Source: an uncultured Bacteroidota bacterium (GTDB lineage Bacteria; Bacteroidota; Bacteroidia; Chitinophagales; Chitinophagaceae). Taken from it: DNA of 64,000 bases. The DNA is taken from positions 20,628 through 84,627 of the forward strand of contig CAIYLW010000023.1 of NCBI GenBank assembly GCA_903927185.1, given 5' to 3'. The notes below the pieces were generated by a model, which was not told where the DNA came from, did no database searches, and saw only the letters and a program-made list of their open reading frames with translations. The stretch's first letter is position 1. Every line of letters begins with the position of its first letter. Positions 8,918 through 17,496 of this stretch are shown one piece after another. Position numbers and translations under genes: made by a program.

Positions 8918-11110
8918 ATGTCATTACGATTCGAAGCCATTAATAAAGTGGCTAATGAAAGAAGTACCAGTTTAAATGTGACTTCACCCAAAATCACTTC
9001 CATTTTTGGTGAAAGTGTTTTCACTATTAAAACTGCTAGAGAGTTTTTAAGTGATGATGCTTATAAAAGCCTTGTAACAAGTATTAAAGGTGGTAAAAAA
9101 ATTGACCGTGCAAATGCAGGTGGTATAGCAAATGGTATGCGTGCCTGGGCTGAAGCGAAAGGTGTTACGCATTTTACACATTGGTTTCAACCGTTAACAG
9201 GAACTACAGCTGAAAAACATGATAGCTTTTTCACTCTAAAAAGTGATGGTACTGCTATTGAAGAATTTGATGGCGCTGCTTTAATTCAACAAGAACCAGA
9301 TGCTTCATCTTTCCCTAATGGAGGTATTCGTGCCACATTTGAAGCACGTGGTTATACAGCATGGGATCCTTCTTCTCCAGCATTTATTATTGAAATAGGT
9401 TTTGGTAAAACTTTATGTATTCCTACTATTTTCGTTTCTTATACTGGTGAATCATTAGATTATAAAGCCCCATTGTTAAAAGCTTTGGAAGCATTGAATA
9501 AATCTGCGGTTGAAGTGGCAAACTATTTCGACAGAAACGTTACAAAAATTACTGCTACCCTAGGTTGGGAACAGGAGTATTTTGTGATTGATGAAGGTCT
9601 TGCAAATTGTCGTCCCGACTTAGTTCAAGCCGGTCGTACTTTATTTGGAGCTGCTCCTGCAAAAGGCCAGCAATTAGAAGATCATTATTTCGGATCAATC
9701 CCTGAAAGAGTTTATGCTTTTATGCGTGATTACGAAACCGAAGCATACAAATTAGGAATTCCATTAAGAACTCGTCATAATGAAGTAGCACCTGCTCAGT
9801 TTGAGTGTGCGCCTATTTTTGAAGAAGTGAATATTGCAGTGGACCACAACACATTGTTGATGGATATTATGAGTCGTGTAGCTAAAAGACATGGATTACG
9901 TGTTTTATTACACGAAAAACCATTTGCTGGCATCAATGGAAGTGGTAAGCACAATAACTGGAGTATGGCTACAGATACTGGTGTTAACTTATTAGCTCCT
10001 GGTAAAACGCCAAAGACAAATTTAATGTTCTTAACTTTCTTCGTTAATACCATCAAAGCTGTTCATGATTATTCTGATATTTTAAGAGCTTCAATCGCTT
10101 CTGCAGGAAATGATCATCGCTTAGGTGCTAATGAAGCTCCCCCTGCAATTATTTCTGTTTTCGTTGGACAATATTTAGCAAAAGTTTTATCTGATATCGA
10201 ATCAAGAGTTGGAGATAAATTCGACGAGCAGGATGAAGCTATCTTGAAATTAGATTTACACCGCAGCATACCAGAATTGTTATTAGATAATACTGATCGT
10301 AACAGAACTTCACCATTTGCATTCACCGGAAACAAATTTGAATTCCGTGCAGTAGGTTCAACCGCTAACTGTGCCAATCCAATGATTGCCTTGAATACTA
10401 TTATTGCTGCTACTTTGAAGCAATTCAAAAAAGATGTTGACTCTTTAATTGAAAAAGGCGACAAAAAAGAAATTGCAATCATGCACGTTATACAACGTTA
10501 TATTGTTGAGAGCAAAAACGTATTATTTGAAGGTGATGGTTACAGTGCAGAATGGGCTAGAGAAGCACAAAGAAGAGGTTTGGAAAATATCAAAACCACA
10601 CCTTTAGCATTCGATGCATTAGGTACTGATAAAGCAAAACACCTTTTCGAATCTAATGGCATTTATAACCATATTGAATTAGAAGCTCGCCACGAAATTG
10701 AATTAGAAAATTATTTGAAAAAAGTTCAGATTGAAGGTCGTGTAATGGGCGATTTAGCATTAAACCATATTATCCCGGCAGCCATCAAATATCAAAATGG
10801 CTTATTGACTAATATAAATGGTTTAAAAGAAGCAGGCCTTCCAGAAGCTGCATATGCTAGTCAGCTTTCTATCTTAAAGCAAGTAAGTGAACATATTCAA
10901 GTGATTCACGAGAAAACGCATGCAATGGTAGAAGCACGTAAAATTGCTAACAATATCGAAAATACACGTACAAAAGCTATCGCATATGAAAGCCAAGTAA
11001 AAGCTGCTTATTTCGATATTATACGTTACCACGTTGACAAACTGGAAGCGTTGGTTGATGATGAAATCTGGACCCTTCCTAAATACCGTGAAATGTTGTT
11101 CTTAAGATAA
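8918..11110 (+). CDS. glnN: Glutamine synthetase, type III
   Basis: A 730-residue GSIII, the large dodecameric class common in Bacteroidota and cyanobacteria, catalysing the same reaction as its neighbour. Diagnostic segments are THWFQPLTGTTAEKHDSFF near residue 88, GWEQEYFVID near residue 213, RHNEVAPAQFE near residue 286, HEKPFAGINGSGKHNNWS near residue 331, and NDHRLGANEAPPA. The C-terminal extension (after about residue 560) is helical and typical of GSIII. The ATG at 8918 is preceded directly by ACCTCCT, the reverse of a Shine-Dalgarno site, which fits SD-independent initiation in this phylum. A clear terminator follows. No PII gene or ammonium transporter is adjacent. Confidence 0.96.
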   Translation: MSLRFEAINKVANERSTSLNVTSPKITSIFGESVFTIKTAREFLSDDAYKSLVTSIKGGKKIDRANAGGIANGMRAWAEAKGVTHFTHWFQPLTGTTAEKHDSFFTLKSDGTAIEEFDGAALIQQEPDASSFPNGGIRATFEARGYTAWDPSSPAFIIEIGFGKTLCIPTIFVSYTGESLDYKAPLLKALEALNKSAVEVANYFDRNVTKITATLGWEQEYFVIDEGLANCRPDLVQAGRTLFGAAPAKGQQLEDHYFGSIPERVYAFMRDYETEAYKLGIPLRTRHNEVAPAQFECAPIFEEVNIAVDHNTLLMDIMSRVAKRHGLRVLLHEKPFAGINGSGKHNNWSMATDTGVNLLAPGKTPKTNLMFLTFFVNTIKAVHDYSDILRASIASAGNDHRLGANEAPPAIISVFVGQYLAKVLSDIESRVGDKFDEQDEAILKLDLHRSIPELLLDNTDRNRTSPFAFTGNKFEFRAVGSTANCANPMIALNTIIAATLKQFKKDVDSLIEKGDKKEIAIMHVIQRYIVESKNVLFEGDGYSAEWAREAQRRGLENIKTTPLAFDALGTDKAKHLFESNGIYNHIELEARHEIELENYLKKVQIEGRVMGDLALNHIIPAAIKYQNGLLTNINGLKEAGLPEAAYASQLSILKQVSEHIQVIHEKTHAMVEARKIANNIENTRTKAIAYESQVKAAYFDIIRYHVDKLEALVDDEIWTLPKYREMLFLR

Positions 11111-11130
11111 TATTTTAGACTTGATCAGTG

Positions 11131-11167
11131 ATAGCCTTCTTCCATTTGGATCAAGGCTATTTTTTTT
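11131..11167 (+). terminator. Intrinsic terminator after type III glutamine synthetase
   Basis: ATAGCCTT (11131-11138) pairs with AAGGCTAT (11153-11160), followed by seven T. It lies 20 bp after the stop codon. Confidence 0.85.
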
Positions 11168-11261
11168 AACAAATACAGGCCGACTTAAAAAAAGGCTTCA
11201 CCGATAATCATTTTAAAGAATCAGGCAAGTGCTAACTTAACATGAGAAAAACAATAAAAAT

Positions 11262-11645
11262 ATGAAAAAAGTACTTGCATTAGTTGCCCTTGTATTGATT
11301 GCATCATTCAGTACAATCATGGCACAACCTCCAGGTGGTGGTCAACAAATGGACCCTGCAAAAATGCTCGAAATGATGAAGCAAAGAGTAAAACCACAGT
11401 TAATTGAAAAAACAAAATTAACTGATGCAGAGGCTGACAAAGTATTGGAAATTCAAGTAAGCTCTCAAGGTGCTATGCGAGGTATGCGCGAATTGAGTGA
11501 TGAAGAACGTATGGCAAAAATGAAAAACATCAGAGAAGAAAACAATAAAAAATTTAAAGCCATTCCTTTAACTGACGACCAAATTAAAGCGGTGAATGAT
11601 TTCTATGATGAAATGCGAAAGAATAGGATGCAGAGAAACAATTAA
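11262..11645 (+). CDS. Small secreted helical protein, function unknown
   Basis: A 127-residue protein with a clear signal peptide (residues 1-21, cleavage likely after IMA). The mature part begins with a Pro/Gly/Gln-rich stretch and then forms charged, Met-rich helices with two similar motifs, KLTDAEADKVLEI and PLTDDQIKAVNDFYDEM. This pattern recalls the periplasmic LTxxQ/Spy-like helical proteins, but the similarity is too weak to name a function. It stands alone between the terminators of glnN and of the convergent accC gene. Confidence 0.75.
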   Translation: MKKVLALVALVLIASFSTIMAQPPGGGQQMDPAKMLEMMKQRVKPQLIEKTKLTDAEADKVLEIQVSSQGAMRGMRELSDEERMAKMKNIREENNKKFKAIPLTDDQIKAVNDFYDEMRKNRMQRNN

Positions 11646-11754
11646 AAAGTAAAAAATAAAAAGTTAGAAATAAAATAGCCCCTGAAAATTCAGAGGCTAT
11701 TTTTATACTTAGTATTTCTTTTTACTTTTTACTTTTAAATTTTAACTTTTAATC
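11641..11754. repeat. Long-armed bidirectional terminator, repeat copy 1
   Basis: The core is a 15-bp stem with one mismatch (11672-11686 with 11689-11703) whose T-rich ends serve both convergent genes. It is flanked by an A-rich left arm (AAAAAGTAAAAAATAAAAAG from about 11644) and a T-rich right arm (TTTTTACTTTTTACTTTT from about 11717) that are roughly complementary. The right arm closely resembles the one in the similar structure at 41106-41199, although the core hairpins differ. The right arm reaches almost to the accC stop codon. Confidence 0.6.
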
Positions 11755-13092
11755 CTATTTCATCTTAAAAGATTCTAAAAACTTGGTAGTGAAATTACCT
11801 TTTCTAAAATCTTCATTCTGCATTAGTTGCAAATGGAAAGGGATTGTTGTTTTAACCCCTTCGATTACATACTCGCTCAAAGCCCTGTACATGGTATCAA
11901 TTGCTTCCTGACGCGTTTGAGCAACGGTAATTAACTTACCAATCATGGAATCATAATAGGGAGGAATTACATATCCGGCATATACATGGCTATCTACACG
12001 AACACCATGTCCTCCTGGAGTATGCAAATTAGTAATCTTACCTGGTGAAGGACGAAAATCGTTATAAGGATCTTCGGCATTAATTCTACACTCAATTGCA
12101 TGCATTTGAGGTTCATAATTTCTTCCGGAAATTTTCTCACCCATGGCAATTTTAATTTGTTCTTTAATCAAATCAAAACTTACCACTTCTTCAGTCACGC
12201 AGTGTTCTACCTGAATACGCGTATTCATTTCCATGAAATAAAAATTGCGATGCTTATCTACCAAGAACTCAATGGTACCAACGCTTTCGTAGTTAATGGC
12301 AGATGCTGCTTTGATGGCGGCTTCACCCATTTTCTGACGTAATTCAGCAGTCATAAATGGAGAAGGTGATTCTTCTACTAACTTCTGATGGCGTCGTTGA
12401 ATAGAACAATCGCGCTCACTTAAATGACAAACATTTCCATATTGGTCTCCTGCAATTTGAATTTCTATATGACGTGGTTCTTCTACAAATTTTTCCATGT
12501 AGATACCATCGTTTTTGAAAGAAGCAGCAGCTTCTATTTTTGCGGTCGTATATGCTTTTTCAATTTCTTCTTCATTCCAAACCACGCGCATTCCCTTACC
12601 ACCACCACCTGCAGTTGCTTTTAAGATCACCGGGTATCCCACAACTTTTGCTAATTCTTTAGCTTCTTCAATACTTTCTAATAACCCCTTCCCACCAGGT
12701 ACAACTGGTACACCAGCTTTGATCATGGTTTCTTTAGCTGTGATCTTATCTCCCATCTTATTAATCATATCCGGAGTAGGCCCAATAAACTTAATGCCAT
12801 GATCTGCACAAATCTGTGAGAACTTAGCATTTTCTGCTAAAAATCCATAACCTGGATGCACTGCATCTGCATTAGTAATTTCTGCAGCTGCCATGATATG
12901 TGGAATGTTCAGATAAGAATCGGCACTCTGGGGCTTTCCAATACAAACAGCTTCATCAGCAAATTTTACGTGAAGACTGTCTTTATCAGCGGTTGAATAA
13001 ACAGCAACGGTTTTAATACCCATTTCTCTACAGGTACGGATTACACGTAATGCTATCTCACCCCTATTGGCTATCAATATTTTTTTAAACAT
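11755..13092 (-). CDS. accC: Acetyl-CoA carboxylase, biotin carboxylase subunit
   Basis: AccC carboxylates the biotin of AccB with bicarbonate and ATP, the first half-reaction of fatty acid synthesis. The 445-residue protein has the N-terminal [19 protein letters not shown] segment, the ATP-grasp glycine-rich loop [12 protein letters not shown] near residue 158, and the biotin carboxylase signature [16 protein letters not shown] near residue 287. Length and start agree with the family. It lies 24 bp downstream of accB and is cotranscribed with it. The carboxyltransferase subunits (accA, accD) are not in the window. Confidence 0.97.
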   Translation of the reverse strand: MFKKILIANRGEIALRVIRTCREMGIKTVAVYSTADKDSLHVKFADEAVCIGKPQSADSYLNIPHIMAAAEITNADAVHPGYGFLAENAKFSQICADHGIKFIGPTPDMINKMGDKITAKETMIKAGVPVVPGGKGLLESIEEAKELAKVVGYPVILKATAGGGGKGMRVVWNEEEIEKAYTTAKIEAAASFKNDGIYMEKFVEEPRHIEIQIAGDQYGNVCHLSERDCSIQRRHQKLVEESPSPFMTAELRQKMGEAAIKAASAINYESVGTIEFLVDKHRNFYFMEMNTRIQVEHCVTEEVVSFDLIKEQIKIAMGEKISGRNYEPQMHAIECRINAEDPYNDFRPSPGKITNLHTPGGHGVRVDSHVYAGYVIPPYYDSMIGKLITVAQTRQEAIDTMYRALSEYVIEGVKTTIPFHLQLMQNEDFRKGNFTTKFLESFKMK

Positions 13093-13116
13093 GGATTCAT
13101 TTTATTGAAGAAAAAA

Positions 13117-13584
13117 TTATGCAGGCTCTACCAAGAACAAAGGTTGGTCGTACTCAACGGGACTAGCGTCGTCAACCAATATTTTTACTATTGTTCCGCT
13201 GATTTCGCTTTCAATTTCATTGAAAAGCTTCATAGCCTCGATAATACATACCACTTTACCTGGAGCAACTTCAGTGCCGATCTCAGCAAAAATGGGCTTG
13301 TCTGGAGAAGGGCGACGGTAAAATGTACCAATCATTGGACTTTTAATAGTGATATAGTTATCTGCCTTAGCAGGTGTAGCAACCACAGGAGCAGCAGGTG
13401 CAGCAACAGGTGCTGGAGCTGGAGAAGATGTAGTATAGACTTGGTGCTGAGGAGCCGCTACATTTATAACCGGTTCTTCTTTTTGCTTAATGGTAACCTT
13501 ACCATCTTTGTCTTCTATACTGATTTCACCAATATTACTTTTATTGACGATTTTGATTAATTCGTGAATTTGCTTCAAGTCCAT
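13117..13584 (-). CDS. accB: Acetyl-CoA carboxylase biotin carboxyl carrier protein
   Basis: AccB carries the biotin that shuttles the carboxyl group in acetyl-CoA carboxylase. Of 155 residues, the first 50 form the N-terminal region, residues 53-72 are a Pro/Ala-rich mobile linker, and residues 76-155 form the biotinyl domain with the biotin acceptor Lys119 in the EAMKLF motif. It is the first gene of the accB-accC pair. It follows efp in the same direction, but a terminator hairpin downstream of efp means it probably has its own promoter; no perfect -7 element was found. Confidence 0.96.
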   Translation of the reverse strand: MDLKQIHELIKIVNKSNIGEISIEDKDGKVTIKQKEEPVINVAAPQHQVYTTSSPAPAPVAAPAAPVVATPAKADNYITIKSPMIGTFYRRPSPDKPIFAEIGTEVAPGKVVCIIEAMKLFNEIESEISGTIVKILVDDASPVEYDQPLFLVEPA

Positions 13585-13715
13585 AAATGGCAGATTTTTA
13601 GTAAAAAACGGTTAATTTAGGTCAAATCGGGTGGAAAAATAGCCCTTTTTTAGCAAAAAATGCGATTTTCTTTAAAATGGGTAGAATTAGATTCCTCAAA
13701 CTTTATTAACCCCCG

Positions 13716-13745
13716 AAAAGAAAAATGGCAGCTCTAGGCTGCCAT
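13716..13745 (-). terminator. Intrinsic terminator after efp
   Basis: ATGGCAGC (13725-13732) pairs with GCTGCCAT (13738-13745) around a 5-nt loop. Read on the minus strand, the hairpin is followed by TTTTTCTTTT. It lies 22 bp past the efp stop codon. Confidence 0.8.
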
Positions 13746-13767
13746 ATATAAATATGTTTAAGTATTA

Positions 13768-14334
13768 TTATTCTTTTACACGCTCCACATATTCCCCAGA
13801 TTTAGTGTTTACACGAATCAATTCTCCATCTTCCACAAATAAAGGAACCATCACAGTGGCCCCACCTTCAACGGTGGCAGCTTTCAATGCTCTGGTTGCA
13901 GTATCACCTCTCAGTCCTGGTTCGCAATAAGTAATTTTCATGACTATTTTTTCAGGTAATTCTGCACCAATAGGAAGTTCTGTTTCGGTATTAATAAACA
14001 CGAATACTTCAGATCCATCTTTTAAAAACTGAGGTGCATCAATCATTTCTTCGCTTAGTGCTATCTGCTCGAAATTTTCGTTATTCATTAAATTATAACC
14101 ACTCTCGTCTTTATATAAGTATTGAAAAGCTTTCTTTTCTACTCGAACAGGATAAACGGTTTCACCACTATTCCATGTTTTTTCAATAGAACGCTTATTG
14201 TCTACTCCCTTTAATTTTGCCCAAACTTTTGCTGCAGCACGGGCTGTTTTATTTTCACCGAATTCCACAACTGAATACAAACTTCCGTCCAGTTTCAGGA
14301 TCATTCCACGGCTGATGTCGGCTGTATTTGCCAT
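13768..14334 (-). CDS. efp: Elongation factor P with arginine loop tip
   Basis: EF-P relieves ribosome stalling at polyproline stretches. The 188-residue, three-domain protein has the EF-P core VRVEKKAFQYLYKDE near residue 68 and the C-terminal signature segment TYCEPGLRGDTATRALKAATVE. The loop that enters the peptidyl-transferase centre reads NKTARAAAKV, not the lysine-tipped PGKG sequence usual in Bacteroidota. Arg32 (codon 14239-14241) aligns by my reading with the modified residue position, as in the rhamnosylated EarP-type factors. Whether Arg32 is modified here is unknown; no EarP gene is in the window. The gene has its own terminator and precedes accB-accC. Confidence 0.95.
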   Translation of the reverse strand: MANTADISRGMILKLDGSLYSVVEFGENKTARAAAKVWAKLKGVDNKRSIEKTWNSGETVYPVRVEKKAFQYLYKDESGYNLMNNENFEQIALSEEMIDAPQFLKDGSEVFVFINTETELPIGAELPEKIVMKITYCEPGLRGDTATRALKAATVEGGATVMVPLFVEDGELIRVNTKSGEYVERVKE

Positions 14335-14613
14335 AATTTTTAATTTTTATACTGATTTGTGCAGGCGCAAAAGTAGGCATTGACAGTCAATTCCAAGCTA
14401 TTTTTTTTAAAGGTTTAAGTATTAATTCAAATATATTTTCTCATCAAATTAAACAAAAATCAAAAAATAATTTATCGCAAAAAGCTGCAATATGAAAAAG
14501 TATGGTATCTGAATAAGTACCAAAACAAAGTATATGTAATGAGCATAAATAGCTTTTATACACAAAAAAAAGTTATCGGCGAATTACATGTAACCAAAAT
14601 AAACTACACACAC

Positions 14614-16383
14614 ATGAAAAAGAATTTTCGTTTTCTCTTCGTACTATTTCTTCTTTCTTTTCAAACAATGGTATCTGCTAATACAATTATTATAAAGGGT
14701 ACTGTGAAAGATAGTAGTAATCATTATTTAGCTAACAGATTAGTTAAAATTTATAGTACAGATAGTATTAATGGTGGATGTAATATTGCACATAATGTAT
14801 TAACCAATCCTAACGGTTTTTATATCGACACATTAAAGTGTAACGGAGATATAAAAAAGCTGTATGTAATAGTAGAAAATTGCAATGGAAAAAACATTAC
14901 CAATAATCCAGCATTAACTACTACAGGTATTGTGGAATCAAATTTTATTATTTGTTCCAACCCAAATATTCCTTCCCCTATTCCTGGATGTAAAGCGGTA
15001 ATTGCCTATACATTAATTGATAGCATTGCAAAATTTAACAGTAAAGAATCTTATGCAGGTTCTGTGCCAGGTTCTCTGCCAGACAGTATTATCAGTAGAT
15101 CTTGGGACTTTGGTGATAGTAGTACCATTCTAACTGGAAATAGAATTGACCCAAGTCATATTTATAAATATCCGGGCCAACATATCGTAACGCTTACCAT
15201 TAAAACAAAGAGTGGTTGTGAAAGTAGTTATCAACTAATTTTTGAAATTAACCTACCCGTGATCCCTACAAATTGCAAAGCTTTTTTTACAAGCATTGTA
15301 AAAGATTCTATTGCTCAATTTAATAGTGAAGGATCTTTGGCAAGTGTTTCAACAAGTATTGTAAAGGATAGCATCATTAGTCGTACTTGGTATTTTATGA
15401 ATACTTATCCAACAATTTCTACACTAACTGGAAATAAAATAGATCCTACTTTTATTTATTCAAAACCCGGAACTTATCGAGTATATCTTTTGATCAAAAC
15501 AAAGTTTGGTTGCGAAAGTAAATACACTGATTCAGTGATTATAAAAGCAGCACCAATTCCAACTTCTTGTAAAGCTCATTTTACAAAAACCATTACTGAT
15601 GGAATAGTAAAATTCAATAGTTCAGATGCATTAGCTGCAGGGGTAAAAGATAGCATTGTGAGTAGATATTGGATATTCGGTGAAACAACTAATATTACAG
15701 GAATTTTACAAGGCAATATCATCGATCCTTCTCATACCTATACAAAACCCGGAAAATATATTGTACTCTTATATATAAAAACAAAAGCTGGCTGTGAGAG
15801 CAAATTTGCAGACACTATTACGATTTCAAATGTAGTTTGTAAAGCAATTGCAGCATTTTCTATCGAAAAGATTGGATTAAAAAAAGTGATTTTCAATAGC
15901 GATTCTAGTTATGTTCAAAAGGGGGATAGCATCATTCAGCGGACTTGGAAATTTGGAGATAATACTTATTTAGAAGGTAACATCATTAAATTGGAAAGAG
16001 CGTTTCCAACTCAGGGTATTTATACTGCTTGCTTACAAATAAGAACCCAAAATGGTTGTGTGGCAGATACTTGTAAAGAAGTAGTTATTCAGGATACGGC
16101 GAATATCCGCCCAATTTCGGTTGACTTTATAAAGATTTTGGCTATTAATCCTAACCCAGTAATTACTGATATGCGGGCAACCATATATTGTAGCTCTAAG
16201 GATATTGAATGTGAAATTGATGTGTATGATATTTACGGAGGATTAAAGAGTAGTATTAAAAAGCAGCTAGCTAAAGGAAATAATATCGTGGAAGTTCAAA
16301 CAGCCAACTTATATCATGGTCCGTATTTTCTAAGAGTAATTTCCAAATCAGGAAAAGACGCCAGGATTTTCTATAAGCTTTAA
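14614..16383 (+). CDS. Secreted PKD-repeat protein with T9SS sorting domain
   Basis: A 589-residue surface or secreted protein. The frame opens at 14539, but the ATG at 14614 (MKKNFRFLFVLF) begins a proper signal peptide ending near MVSA. After about 100 residues come four similar units of roughly 100 residues, each starting with a Cys-Lys-Ala pair and containing a D-S-I-I-S-R-x-W-x-F segment and PGxYxVxLxIKTKxGCES, which is the PKD fold. The last 80 residues (from NPNPVITDMRATIY, including YDIYGGL) are a type A C-terminal sorting domain of the type IX secretion system. Pairs of cysteines in each unit suggest disulfides. Role probably adhesion or scaffold; no enzymatic domain is visible. Confidence 0.85.
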   Translation: MKKNFRFLFVLFLLSFQTMVSANTIIIKGTVKDSSNHYLANRLVKIYSTDSINGGCNIAHNVLTNPNGFYIDTLKCNGDIKKLYVIVENCNGKNITNNPALTTTGIVESNFIICSNPNIPSPIPGCKAVIAYTLIDSIAKFNSKESYAGSVPGSLPDSIISRSWDFGDSSTILTGNRIDPSHIYKYPGQHIVTLTIKTKSGCESSYQLIFEINLPVIPTNCKAFFTSIVKDSIAQFNSEGSLASVSTSIVKDSIISRTWYFMNTYPTISTLTGNKIDPTFIYSKPGTYRVYLLIKTKFGCESKYTDSVIIKAAPIPTSCKAHFTKTITDGIVKFNSSDALAAGVKDSIVSRYWIFGETTNITGILQGNIIDPSHTYTKPGKYIVLLYIKTKAGCESKFADTITISNVVCKAIAAFSIEKIGLKKVIFNSDSSYVQKGDSIIQRTWKFGDNTYLEGNIIKLERAFPTQGIYTACLQIRTQNGCVADTCKEVVIQDTANIRPISVDFIKILAINPNPVITDMRATIYCSSKDIECEIDVYDIYGGLKSSIKKQLAKGNNIVEVQTANLYHGPYFLRVISKSGKDARIFYKL

Positions 16384-16434
16384 GAAAAAAAAGAAATAAT
16401 GGATTTTAACTCTAAATACTACTTGGTTTTAACC

Positions 16435-16442
16435 TATTTTTG
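16435..16442 (+). promoter_or_regulatory. Bacteroidota -7 element before sucD
   Basis: TATTTTTG matches TAnnTTTG and is followed by the usual GC dinucleotide, 20 bp before the sucD ATG. No TTTG was found at the expected -33 spacing, so the call rests on the -7 box alone. Confidence 0.4.
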
Positions 16443-16462
16443 CGGCAAATTTTAAGCAATCC

Positions 16463-17344
16463 ATGGCAGTTTTAGTAAATAAACAGTCTAAAATCATCGT
16501 TCAAGGTTTTACCGGCACAGAAGGTACATTCCATGCAACTCAGATGATCGAATACGGTACCAATGTGGTAGGCGGTGTAACACCCGGAAAAGGTGGAACT
16601 CTACATTTGGATAAGCCGGTTTTCAATACCGTTTCTGATGCGGTTAAAGCAACAGGAGCGAATGTAAGTATCATCTTTGTGCCTCCTGCATTTGCTGCAG
16701 ATGCCATAAAAGAAAGTGCTGAAGCAGGAATTGCTCTGGTGGTTTGTATCACAGAAGGCATTCCAGTTCAAGACATGATACACGTAAAAAGCTATTTGCA
16801 AACTACAAATACGCGTCTAATCGGACCAAACTGTCCAGGGGTTATTACAGCTGATGCAGCTAAAGTGGGAATCATGCCAGGCTTTATCTTTAAAGCTGGA
16901 AGAATTGGTATCGTTTCGAAAAGTGGAACACTTACTTACGAAGCAGCTGACCAGGTAGTAAAAGCAGGATTAGGTATTAGTACAGCAATTGGTATTGGTG
17001 GGGATCCAATAATCGGTACACCAACTAAAGAGGCGGTTGAATTATTAATGAACGATCCAGAAACTGATGGTATCATTATGATTGGCGAAATCGGAGGTAG
17101 CATGGAAGCTGAAGCAGCTCGTTGGATCAAAGAAAACAAAACAAAACCTGTAGTTGGTTTCATAGCCGGACAAACTGCCCCTCCAGGCCGCAGAATGGGT
17201 CATGCTGGAGCCATTGTAGGTGGCGCTGACGATACTGCTGCAGCTAAGATGAAGATTATGGCTGAATGTGGTATCGAAGTTGTTGCAAGTCCTGCAGATA
17301 TCGGTAAAACGATGGCAGCAGCAATTGCAGCATTAAAAAAATAA
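16463..17344 (+). CDS. sucD: Succinyl-CoA ligase, alpha subunit
   Basis: SucD with SucC interconverts succinyl-CoA and succinate with nucleotide phosphorylation in the TCA cycle. The 293-residue protein has the N-terminal CoA-binding Rossmann domain ([27 protein letters not shown]), the GPNCPGVI segment, and the active-site phosphohistidine His247 in the GHAGAIVGG motif. Length fits the family. The beta subunit gene sucC is not adjacent, so the two subunits are encoded apart in this genome. A strong terminator follows directly. Confidence 0.97.
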   Translation: MAVLVNKQSKIIVQGFTGTEGTFHATQMIEYGTNVVGGVTPGKGGTLHLDKPVFNTVSDAVKATGANVSIIFVPPAFAADAIKESAEAGIALVVCITEGIPVQDMIHVKSYLQTTNTRLIGPNCPGVITADAAKVGIMPGFIFKAGRIGIVSKSGTLTYEAADQVVKAGLGISTAIGIGGDPIIGTPTKEAVELLMNDPETDGIIMIGEIGGSMEAEAARWIKENKTKPVVGFIAGQTAPPGRRMGHAGAIVGGADDTAAAKMKIMAECGIEVVASPADIGKTMAAAIAALKK

Positions 17345-17364
17345 AGAAACAACAATACTATATA

Positions 17365-17395
17365 ATCCCGGTCAGGCAACTGACCGGGATTTTTG
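17365..17395 (+). terminator. Intrinsic terminator after sucD
   Basis: A perfect 11-bp GC-rich stem, ATCCCGGTCAG (17365-17375) with CTGACCGGGAT (17380-17390), is closed by a GCAA tetraloop and followed by TTTTG. Confidence 0.9.
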
Positions 17396-17496
17396 TTTCC
17401 TGGATTTACTTGAAAAGGTTTTGTTAAACGGTACTTTCGTTTATGCATTGGTTGCGAAATTGCATCTAATCAGAAACAGGCTTAATTATTAGCAGT

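Noticed and set aside
10114..10482. 122-codon minus-strand open frame inside the type III glutamine synthetase gene
   Set aside because: Antisense to strongly conserved GSIII sequence; no plausible protein features.
13105..13560. 151-codon plus-strand open frame opposite accB
   Set aside because: It is antisense to a certain accB gene, rich in Cys, Arg and Ser in an unlikely pattern, and has no family resemblance.
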